Origin: Laetiporus sulphureus 93-53
Lineage: Eukaryota; Basidiomycota; Agaricomycetes; Polyporales; Laetiporaceae
Direction: 5' to 3'
Assembly: GCF_001632365.1 (NCBI RefSeq)
Contig: NW_024468532.1
Location: forward strand, 441,623 to 505,622
DNA: 64,000 bases
This document shows, one piece after another, positions 55,824-64,000 of this stretch; the stretch's first letter is position 1; every line of letters begins with the position of its first letter. The position numbers and the translations under genes are program-made. The notes under the pieces were generated by a model. It did not search any database. It was not told where the DNA came from and saw nothing but the letters and a program-made list of their open reading frames with translations.

Positions 55824-56197
55824 GCAACCATCGATCTTCCCACTTATTGTTCTCTTTCCGGACATTCCATTGTTTCATGTACGGCCATTAGCTTATATCC
55901 ATAGATAGGTAGCTTAGGTAAGATAGCCTGCTGTACATGTATATAAGACCAGCATGTAGAGGACGAAACTTCAGATTGTTTCTCCTCATCTACCATTGTA
56001 GCACCTACTGAGCCTACCAGCTCCACCATATATCTCTCACCCTTCCCTGCACTTGCTTCATCAACAAGTAAGTCTTCAGATCTTGTGCTACATAAGGGTT
56101 CAGGGGGATCATAGGGATCACGAGGATCAGGGCAGCACATTCCACGTGACTGTCCCTTTTTAGTCTCTTTGCTCTCTTGTCCAGTGGTGCTGTGACA
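55824..56197 (+). repeat. Target duplication and right part of element 1 3' LTR
   Basis: GCAAC (55824-55828), then 369 bp matching the right half of the element 1 LTR, including the copy of its start sequence near 55,970, to the terminal GTGACA. Confidence 0.94.
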
Positions 56198-56629
56198 TTA
56201 GGGCCAAAAACCATTGTCGGCCATGTTGATCGGTGTTGCTATTTATGATAAATTCCTGCGCTATTGCCAGTGGTATTGGCAGATAGCAGGGAATTGACCT
56301 TCGAACCTTCTTAGGTTGCGGAGCCTACCGGGTATGGCAACCTAGTAAGGTCCAGAGTCAGTGAGGTCCAGATGAATGACACTGTTGCAAATATCACTTA
56401 CAAAGGCAAAAGACTAACTCAGCATATGCCATAGTTGCAAATGCCATCATGTTTGCGGTGCAACTCGCTGAACATTTTGATGCTCAGTCAGCAAGTAGCC
56501 ACCTCGAGTGAAATCTCTGATTTGTTGCTGGTTAAAGACAACAAACAGAAAATAATAATCTGTTTGAAAGTGGCGGTCAAAAAATGACAGCAGGTATCGG
56601 ATATGCGATCCTCGATCAAGTCATGTTTT
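56198..56629. other. Non-coding, with a third copy of the palindrome end
   Basis: No gene. 56378-56460 matches the end of the right arm of the 58883-59555 palindrome, in the same orientation. A small hairpin (AGGTTGC...GCAACCT) lies near 56,311-56,341. Confidence 0.6.
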
Positions 56630-58010
56630 CAACAGCGAATTCTCCAGACCTCCAAGACCATAAGGGAATGACCATGGAAACATTGAAGGTAATAATTTAA
56701 ATTGTGGTATATGCTTTCCAGCTTATCACTGTGACCATACCCTAACACGGAACTGCCACCTTGAAAATACTGCAACGCTGCAGTGATTCGCTCTTTGTAT
56801 GACATAGTAGCGATGTTTGCAGCTGACAAACCATGCACCACAAATGGACACGGTCCATCTAACATTCCTTGTTTTTCATCAAGATCGTGCACAGACATAG
56901 CCTCCCAGGAGTGGTGCCATCAGAAACTTGTTGTAGCACTGTAACAGGAGGTAGATGTTCTGGATACTGAGAAAGATTCTCATGAGAAATTGTAACATTG
57001 GCATAATCGAAATGATTCAACAAAAGCCATTCAAGAGCCACTAGCACTGCGCGATAACGTACTAGAAAGGGAGTCCGCTTAAAATCTCCCTCAGTGGGAC
57101 GACAAGGATCAGTGAACAAAATTGCAAGCATTTCGTCCAAATCTTTCCTAGACGGCGGAAGCACATCGTAGATTTTTTCCACAGGCTGTGTGAAAGCAAT
57201 ATAGTAGCATTAGCAATCATTTTCTGCTATCCTTTCATAACTTTGACCACAAACGAGTTATGCATGACTTTTGCAACCAACATTTGCTCGACAAACGTCA
57301 GATTCGACAATACATGCAGAACGGGTCCGAGCTATAAGCCATTAGCAAGTGCAAATCTTGGCAATGTTTTTCATTTGTCCAACCCGGCATGACATGATGC
57401 ACACACCTTCAAGTATACGACGTCGTCAATCAAGCGAGTAGCATCAGCGAGAACCGTAGGATCAGACAAAGCAGCAATGGGATCCGAAGACATATGATGT
57501 TCTCGACGCGTGACAAACTCCCCATCTCTGCATATGGGAGACAGGTCAAGGCGATGCATTCAAACTGAATCAATCTCATGATCTGCGATAAGTTGAGCGC
57601 ATACTGCGCAAGATTTTTTGTACACATTTGTGATGTCAAGGGAACCGCTCCAGTCACACAAAATTTGCAACTTCTCTTCCTTTCCCAATGGCAAGGGGAA
57701 AAATGGAACAGGGGCTGCATCCTGACTTGGCGAATGCATCACTGAAGCAGGTGATGGAACGGAAGACACTGAGCTGGCAGATGATCTGCATGGACTGAAC
57801 ACAGGCAACACTCTCGTGCAAAGCCAACATCGATGGGCGACGAGACCTCAAACTACATCATCTAACGTCCATTTTTTGTTCGATGGAACAAGCCCATGTG
57901 AATCGGCAATGTTAGTCATAGCAGTAAAATCTATCCTGTGTATAAGATCACTCAATGGCATGTCCATTATAATGCAGCCCGCTCTGACAGAGGGCATAGC
58001 AGTCACTCAG
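56630..58010 (-). pseudogene. Helitron protein N-terminal fragment (DUF6570-type), decayed
   Basis: Minus-strand fragments of the region upstream of the Helitron replication initiator. In order: MDMPLSDLIHRIDFTAMTNI with HGLVPSNKKWTLDDVV (57,970-57,870); SGSLDITNVYKKSCAVCAQL (57,640-57,590); DATRLIDDVVYLKVCASCHA (57,450-57,370); LTFVEQMLVAKVMHN (57,310-57,260); KIYDVLPPSRKDLDEMLAIL with FTDPCRPTEGDFKRTPFLVR (57,180-57,060); ALEWLLLNHFDYANVTIS (57,030-56,975); and PCPFVVHGLSAANI to VLGYGHSDKLESIYHN (56,860-56,710). Stops and frame changes separate them. The protein breaks off near 56,640, before any HUH nuclease or helicase motif, so the element is truncated. Confidence 0.75.
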
Positions 58011-58882
58011 TCAACAACACCGATGAATGCTATTCATCACTGCCTGTCCATACGAGCTGTCCGCTCAAAGTCGGAAACTGAGTAAGCAGACCGCGGGCAC
58101 AAATGCTGTGCCCGCCCAGTGTAAATCTATGCAGGCCATCGTCAACAAAGTTAAATAATGCAACATATGACGGACATGCCAAAGTGCACCAATGTTCGAG
58201 AAGCACAGATTGTAGACCATCTACAGTTCACTTACGTGAGTCACAGCCTATACGGTGTATCTTTGCAACTTCCTGCAATTGGGCAAAAGAAAATTGACAG
58301 GCTATAAACGATAAGGGGATATCTAACCCAACTGATCTAACGTTATCAAACCACCATGAATCTATGGAACTCACAGATTGCAGACCGACAAAAGTCACTT
58401 CTGAGTGCAGAGAAAGCAACTGCAATGATCCATGCAACACTGGAAAACCCTTTAACTCATGTGTATCACAGACACAAGATCGCCGAGAAGCACCCCCAGA
58501 GGAGTGCGAAAACCAGAAGAGCCTCGCATCTGTGCATGCTCACAAAATATCCAACATTGTATTCAACAAGTGACACAACAGTGACTGATGACCAAAATGA
58601 TGACTAGTGAAGATAAACAGAACGAAGTCAGTATAACGACTCTAGGCACAAAGAGGCAGCCTACATACACAACAGCACGATGATCAACACATAATTGCAG
58701 TGAAGGATGCACATCATCGTCAGACAGAGCGAGCTGGTCATCATTGCAAGTGATAACGTTGAAGCTAATGTGATTATCAACATAGGAGTGCAGGGAGGAG
58801 GAATAGGAATCAGAGGTCATTCCCAAAACATGTTGAACTGCAGCTTAGACATCACGTGATCACAGCCATTCCTCATACGCCA
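58011..58882. other. No gene recognised; flank of the Helitron relic
   Basis: About 870 bp with short scattered ORFs and no domain. It is probably the untranslated 5' part of the Helitron relic or older repeat. Confidence 0.35.
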
Positions 58883-59555
58883 CACTGCAGACATGATGGC
58901 ATTTGCAACTATGGCATATGCCGAGTTAGTCTTTTGCCTTTGTAAGTGATATTTGCAATGGTGTCATTTTGTATCTCAGATTGTGAAAATGCAATAGGAT
59001 ATTCAGCGATCACAGATTAGTTACGAACTTTTTGATATATGCAAGCATCGTGCATATTTAAACAATACATCAAAATTTAGCGCTGTGAAATTTGAGTCAC
59101 AAATTATATATATTAGATGACATTTGCAAGTCCGGCAGATGAAGATGCAAAGGGTAGATTCAGTCAAGGAGGCTATATTCAACATTCCGTAGCAGAAATT
59201 TACATGAACACATGCAACACCATTGATTCAGTCTGGCACCAGGTGTAAGATGTATTGATTCTGATGAATATAGGCCTCCTTGACTGAATCTACCCTTTGC
59301 ATCTTCACTTGCAAATGCCATCTGATATATATAATTTATGACTCAAATCTCACAGTGCTAAATTTTGACATATGGTTTCAATATATAGGATGCTTGCATA
59401 TCTCGAAAAGTTCGTAACTAATCTGTGATCGCTGAATATCCTATTGCATTTTCACAATCTGAGATACAAAATGACACCGTTGCAAATATCACTTACAAAG
59501 GCAAAAGACTAACTCGGCATATGCCATAATTGCAAATGCCATCATGTCTGCAGTG
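58883..59555. repeat. Large imperfect palindrome (inverted repeat arms of about 295 bp)
   Basis: The left arm 58883-59181 is the reverse complement of the right arm 59265-59555 with few mismatches and two short gaps; the spacer is 83 bp. The ends read CACTGCAGACATGATGGCA and its complement. The outer about 80 bp recur at 56378-56460. Confidence 0.92.
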
Positions 59556-59617
59556 CCAATAGCCAAATTTGTCATTTGGAATTGTTACTCCCTCTCTCCC
59601 TGCAACTGCCTCCTGCT

Positions 59618-60478
59618 ATGGCATCTAATGTCGGTCGCGCTTCTCAGGCCTATGTTGAATCCCTCATAGAGCAGATGGCTTTCTACCTCATCTGTAATGA
59701 GAGAGCTGCGGCGAAGACGCGACATCTTCAGCCTGGGCCGCAACAAGCTGCTTATGCTAAGGCATACGAAGAATGGCAACAGGACCCGACCAACTCGCTG
59801 CTATATGAACCGACTCCTGGAGATGAGAAAGCGAAAGAAGCGCATTTCGCAAAATGCAACGTCATATGTGAGGCTGGCGCGAATACTGTAAACGAGTAAG
59901 ACACTTCATTACATTCTCTTCAGTGTGGCCATGGTTCATTTGACCCTTCATAGAGCCCTGAAGATCTTCTTCGCATCCTGGGCTGGAATACAAGTCATGG
60001 AGAACCAGATCATTCGTGACATGATCGAGGGGAACGCCATCGTGAAGGCGGCCGGGGAGCGCGCGTATGTCGATTTCCCGCCTAATACGCTTCTGTTGCT
60101 GATCAGCTTACTCCCCATTTCCGTAGATATGCGACTCTGTCAGAACAATCGGACACGCAGCTCCAGGACCGTGACCAAATAGAGAGATCTCTTCCAGAGC
60201 ATATTGCCAACGCGTACTATCCAAAGGACGCATCAGCGCGACCTGACACTGAGCAGATCAGGGTTCAGGAACTCGACCATCGCCTTGTTGGTCAAACCAT
60301 TCGCTACCGCGATGAACGGACCGGCGATTTTAAGACTTGTAGCGTGGTTGATTGTGGCAGCAGCCATGTGAGAGGAAAATGGTTCTCCATCATCGACGAT
60401 GAGGATGAGGATGATCCAAATCACAATGTCGGAGATGCAAGAAATTTGGGACAGCCGCGTACCGCGCTGACGGTGTAA
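59618..60478 (+). CDS. Uncharacterised protein, three exons
   Basis: Not recognised. The ATG at 59618 gives MASNVGRASQAYVESLIEQM. Exon 1 ends near CEAGANT (GTAAAC donor near 59,888), exon 2 reads AMVHLTLHRALKIFFASWAG to FPPNTLLLLI, and exon 3 (acceptor TAG near 60,126) reads YATLSEQSDTQLQDRDQIER to GQPRTALTV with the TAA at 60476-60478. About 260 residues, helical in the first half and charged in the second, with an acidic run (IIDDEDEDDPNHN). It begins 63 bp after the palindrome, so its promoter lies in repeat sequence. Exon joins are inferred from frame continuity. Confidence 0.5.
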
Positions 60479-60713
60479 CCGATCTCGTACATCTGGCCAT
60501 TCTGACGTTCTGATCACTAGTGACATTCGGTGACTGTAGAAGATATTGTTGGTTGGAACGCTTCCTCCTCCCCAGATGTCCTTCGTCCATGGTGTATATA
60601 TGATACCGAAACAGAACAGCTTGTACAGTAAATACAGCATATCAGCAATGGTAACCAATGATATCCTTGACAATGTCCCGATCTGGTCGCAGAACAACAC
60701 TATATAATGACTG

Positions 60714-61190
60714 TTAATGCAGATGCGGCATGACTCTTTCCATCAGTGAGACCGCCTCCCCCATCGTCAGACGACCATCAGGCTCCCATGTCCAGCAGCC
60801 CACCGTAATCTCCCAAAGCGCGTTGCTCGACTCCGGCAATGTATGGGGCCTGACTGGATGTTGTTTAGCAGTGAGCGCTCTGATGACGTGGCACGTCATC
60901 AGAGCCCTCACTGCTAAACAGTGCTGCGGCTCCGCGAACGGGTCGCGTGAGCTGTAGCATTCGAGCGTGGACATTTCGAATGACCACACGTCGCACTTCT
61001 CGTTAGGCCCAGTGATATGGCATATCGATGTCAGGACGAGCTCGGGCGCAAGCCATCGCGTTGATCCGCTCCTCGTCACGACCATCGAGAAGGGCGTTTG
61101 GGTGATCTCCCCGATTATGCGAGACATTACGAACCTTGTCAGTAACTACGAGGTTGGCTTGTGCTCTTACACCAGGAAAAAGGTCTTGGC
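60714..61190 (-). pseudogene. Protein kinase C-terminal fragment with hairpin insertion
   Basis: The remainder of a tyrosine-kinase-like domain. Upstream (61,190-61,130) is ANLVVTDK, the catalytic-loop tail, in another frame. The frame 61127-60714 then holds SRIIGEI, GSTRWLAPEL (the APE motif), CDVWSFEMSTLE, LPESSNALWEITVGCWTWEP and DGRLTMGEAVSLMERV. The DFG motif is missing between ANLVVTDK and SRIIGE, and the N-lobe is absent. A 59-bp palindrome sits in the middle and is read through in frame. A dead fragment. Confidence 0.7.
60862..60920. mobile_element. 59-bp near-perfect hairpin, MITE-like
   Basis: TGTTTAGCAGTGAGCGCTCT starts one arm; the other ends AGAGCCCTCACTGCTAAACA. Arms of 29 bp with a single mismatch around a 1-bp centre. 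It interrupts the conserved kinase text between AEPQH and VRPHTLPESS. No clear target duplication. Confidence 0.75.
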
Positions 61191-61314
61191 GACGTAGCAC
61201 CCGCCCACCACCTCACTTTCCTGTATGGCTATGAAGTCAACATAGAACAGTATTAGAATGTGTTTCCGCTGACCAGAGGGAGTGGATGCTTTCGTGGCCG
61301 TCCTCGATCCCTCT

Positions 61315-61748
61315 TTACGACTTGGCTTTCCTACGTGCGTTCATCTTGAGCGTCAGTAGCTTCGAAACACAATATGCACTTACCGGGACCAAGGGGTGGA
61401 TGCGCGGACGCCCTCGGGGCCGTTTCGGTGGACCCGCGGGAAGCGCAAAGCTGGGTTGGTACGTCGTCGCAGCGTGCGGAGTCGCGGCGAGACTTTGCAA
61501 GATGGCCTCTGCTATGGAGAGCGCGGCCGGTGCGGATGTTGAAGGAACGTTGGGTGCCGCCGGACGGCCGTGCGGAGGTTGCTTGCGGGTCGCGGGAGAG
61601 TTGGGCACGGCGATGCGGCTGCGCTTTGGCTGCGTCTGTTGGACGTGCTGGCGTTGTTGGAGGATGCGCGCATGCTGTGGGCGGATGCTGCGCGTTTCAT
61701 GGGAGAGACCGTGGATGCGAGGCGTGTGAGGGGACGACCTCGAGGCAT
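61315..61748 (-). pseudogene. AT-hook protein, frame-disrupted
   Basis: The ATG at 61748 gives MPRGRPLTRLASTVSPMKRA, with a GRP core at the N-terminus. The rest of the protein reads in another frame: QQTQPKRSRIAVPNSPATRK, then ALSIAEAILQSLA and a canonical AT-hook (PPKRPRGRPRIHP). A possible 39-bp intron precedes NARRKAKS and the stop. AT-hooks bind the minor groove of AT-rich DNA. I found no plausible intron joining the two frames, so either a frameshift has broken the gene or the true first exon lies elsewhere. Duplicated sequence begins 57 bp upstream of the ATG. Confidence 0.5.
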
Positions 61749-62485
61749 GCTCTCAAAGTCCTCTTCATCCTCTTAATGGCTGGATCGAGAGAGAGCGGGC
61801 CATGTCGAGTCGGCACCGCCTGAGCAGCCAATGATTGGTGATGGGGCAGTAGGTTCGAATGACTCTTCTCTACACCGTGGTCATAGCAAACACGGAGAAA
61901 CTCAAGCAGGCGCGACATATACGTTTGTACTGTTCTGCTCTACTTTCACGTTTACTTCTCACTTGTTCACCTCCGCGGCAGTGTCCCTTATCAACTTTCT
62001 ATTGTCTCTACGTCACTTTTCCTATCGTGCTTATACTTGGTAATGTCCCCCTGTGTATAGTAACATCACGTAAGAGCGAAATATCCACATGATCATTGAG
62101 GGATTTCTACTACATTCAAGTCGTCGGTGAGTGCTGTTCCTCTGAGTCATCTGGGCAATAATGATGAGCGTAACCAAGAGGCCTCTCAGGCTGAAGGGGG
62201 ATACAGTAAAAAAACGAACAAATGAAGGACAAGTTGTTTAAACAGTTCGTTGCAAAAGCAAAGAATGACACAGGACAGAGAACATGAAAACAGAACGTGG
62301 CGTAGTGTCAATAGATAGGTGCTATGATGACAGTCAGCAAGTCCGAAGTGATAAATACGGCATGTCGCCGGGAATAATACATCGTCCAGTAGTCGGTGCA
62401 GTTGGATCAATGTTTTGACGGTACACAATGGGTCTGCCGTCGTTTGTCATGATGAACGACTGTGAGTTCGCTCCTGTCCGTCTGG
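61749..62485. other. Intergenic; left end of duplication copy B
   Basis: Contains the breakpoint of the segmental duplication (about 61806). From there it corresponds to 30906-31751, with a deletion of about 90 bp at about 62127. Confidence 0.6.
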
Positions 62486-64000
62486 TCACATCGGCGCCGG
62501 CAAACTCGCACCAATATCCTGGCCTTCTAGTATTCTCGACGAGTGTTCTGGTCGAGAAGACGTCGACAACGAAGGCGCATGTCTCGAAGACTGCGTATTG
62601 GGCGCATTCGGAAATGCATCTGGGGGTGCAGACTGCGTTCCGCTGGCCGGGGGATCCACGGGGCTAGTGGGTGGACGGAGTGAGCTGTACTGCGGGGGAA
62701 GCTCGATCACCTCCTCCGCATCGGTGTGCAAGATGAATCGCGGAGACGACTGGTAGTTCGACGTGCCAGCCATGGCGGCTTTGCGGCGTGCGGCCGAAGT
62801 CGCACTCGGGGAGCGTGAAGCGGAAGTGGTGCTGCCACGGTAGCCGGGTATAGGTGCAAACTCGATTGCGGATTCCGTCGCCATCGATGTTTGTCGCGAG
62901 TGCGTCGGCGCAGCGAACGGATCTGGCAAGGAAAGCATGGTGGACAAGGGGTCGCCGTGATCGTGAACGCTGCCGCCACGAATGCTGCCACCACGGATGC
63001 TGCCACCATGTACGCTGCCGCCACGGATGCTGCCGGTGTGCATGAGGCTGACGGTAGAGTGTGGCGCAGTGCGGTTGTCGGCGGCGCCATCAGCAGGATT
63101 GAAAAACGGGTAGGGGTGAATTGCCGCCGGGGGCATGTCATCGTCCGTCTCGTTTGACAGATCGACATCTTTCTGCCTGCGGCCAGTTCGGTATCCATAT
63201 TCGCCGTCCGCGAAGTATTGCACATTGCGACGGCGTCGAAGGAGAAAGAACAGGAATGCTCCCGCGATGACACCTGCCCCGACCATGCCTCCGACAACCG
63301 CGCCCGCGATAGTACCGCCAGATGCCGTAGACTTGGTGGAGTCAGATACGGCAGTGGATGTGACAGAAGCTGAAGTCGAAATATTTGCGGATGTAGCTGA
63401 GGGATGGTTTGCGACTGACGATGGGTACGAGCCGGTGAGGCAGGAATTGTCATCAGAGATTCCGACAAGATCGATCTGGGTGCTTCCGCCTGAGCGTCCT
63501 TCGGAATCCGTCATGAAGAACAGAAGGGACGTCCCGGATGCGAGATCGGCAGTCCAGTCAAATTCAGTGTTGCCTTCAGGCGGATTTAGGACAAAGGTCG
63601 TTCCGCCAGGAATAACTCCCTACAGATAATTTGTTCAAAAGCCGACTGAAAAGTCTTAGCTCATGCTTACTGTAATATTAATCGGCTGCACTGCTCCTGT
63701 GTATGCAGAGAACGAATATTCACTGTGGCGTCACCATGTTAGGGTCATTCAAGGTAGCCAGAGACTCGATAAGTACTGACCGGCATTGATCCAGAGCCAT
63801 ATCAGTGTCAAAGTAATAATCCACAGCTAGAAAAGGAGCAGAACCGTCAAAGATCAGAACGTCTCGATGATCAGGAGCATCATGGCGCACATTGAACAGT
63901 AGTGTTACAGCTCGAGCTCCGGGCTTCTACTGTTATAATCTCTGATACACCGCCCGTCCCAAAACCGCTCGCGTCCGACATGATAGCGAGCACGGATGTG
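61806..64000 (+). repeat. Segmental duplication, copy B (continues beyond window)
   Basis: Direct repeat of 30906-33270. It starts with the last about 30 bp of coding sequence of the gene at 30004-30962 and extends past the right edge. Confidence 0.93.
62486..64000 (-). CDS. Single-pass cell-surface/secretory membrane protein, paralogue B, partial
   Basis: Nearly identical to the protein at 31752-33641: ectodomain end (SEGRSGGSTQID), Ser/Thr stalk, TM helix (GTIAGAVVGGMVGAGVIAGA), basic stop-transfer and cytosolic tail ending GASLPAPM. The five-unit GGSIR/GGSVH repeat is arranged differently and is one residue shorter. The frame is intact over the 342 codons that can be compared, so this copy looks functional. 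The signal peptide lies outside the window. Confidence 0.75.

Larger units (their letters stand above)
39451..56197 (+). mobile_element. Ty3/Gypsy chromovirus, element 1 (interrupted by element 2)
   Basis: A full-length but dead LTR retrotransposon, read on the plus strand: 5' LTR 39451-40168, self-complementary primer site 40171-40183, pre-gag ORF, gag, pol with protease, RT, RNase H, integrase and chromodomain, then dUTPase, a purine tract and the 3' LTR. The 3' LTR is cut at 47282 by element 2 and resumes at 55829. Removing element 2 and one copy of its target duplication restores a 718-bp LTR, equal to the 5' LTR. The coding region carries numerous in-frame stops, mostly TGA where element 2 has Arg. 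No matching 5-bp duplication flanks the element (AGGTG left, TTAGG right). Confidence 0.95.

Noticed and set aside
56191..56202. 3' LTR of element 1 being a 5' LTR of a further element because TTAG follows it, as after both 5' LTRs
   Set aside because: The next bases (GGCCAAAAACC) do not continue the primer site and no gag follows; treated as coincidence.
62707..63468. 253-codon minus-strand ORF overlapping surface protein B
   Set aside because: It is in a different frame from the conserved TM protein, lacks any domain, and its counterpart in copy A is broken into two pieces.
1..64000. CRISPR arrays, bacterial operons or ribosome-binding sites
   Set aside because: The window is eukaryotic, with spliced genes throughout; no regularly spaced identical short repeats were seen beyond those listed.

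Overview
The window is nuclear DNA of a filamentous basidiomycete, probably Agaricomycotina. Evidence: genes are dense and split by many introns of about 50-60 bp; there are a NoxA-type NADPH oxidase, a KRE6/SKN1 glucan-synthesis protein and a Rap1-Myb family protein of the basidiomycete kind; and the repeats are chromodomain Ty3/Gypsy elements and a Helitron relic. I cannot name the species from sequence alone.

Bases 1-36,385 are ordinary gene-rich chromosome. In order: a KRE6/SKN1-like glucan synthesis protein (partial, -), an SNAP43-type snRNA-activating subunit (-) head to head with an Ima1 inner nuclear membrane protein (+), an SLC25 carrier with apparent microexons (-), a Rap1-Myb protein (-), a RING-CH membrane protein (+), a Nup155/Nup170 nucleoporin (-), an RNase III-domain protein (+), Mad2 (+), NADPH oxidase (+), a RecQ helicase (+), TAF5 (+), two uncharacterised genes, a signal-peptide/single-TM cell-surface protein (-) and a long low-complexity protein (-).

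Bases about 36,400-61,800 are an accessory island. It opens with a 21-bp CACGTG tandem repeat and a decayed Zn2Cys6-type transcription factor copy. Next come two nested Ty3/Gypsy chromoviruses. Element 1 (39,451-56,197) has 718-bp LTRs. Element 2 (47,283-55,823) has 656-bp LTRs and sits inside the 3' LTR of element 1, flanked by the 5-bp duplication GCAAC. Both have broken gag-pol genes with protease, RT, RNase H, integrase and chromodomain, followed by a dUTPase-like domain. Just after each 5' LTR lies a 13-nt sequence that is an exact reverse complement of 13 nt located 31-32 bp downstream of the LTR TATA box. The 13-mers differ between the elements, as expected if complementarity has been selected. 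This is the signature of self-primed (Tf1/sushi-like) reverse transcription. Beyond them lie a truncated Helitron relic, a 673-bp palindrome related to a third copy at 56,378, an uncharacterised gene, a kinase fragment carrying a 59-bp hairpin insertion, and a frame-disrupted AT-hook gene.

From about 61,806 to the window end, the sequence repeats 30,906-33,270 in direct orientation, including a second copy of the cell-surface protein gene. The island therefore lies between two copies of a recent segmental duplication, or of an assembly duplication.

The strongest candidates for something undescribed are the retroelements that combine self-priming with a Pol-terminal dUTPase. Novelty cannot be judged without a database search.
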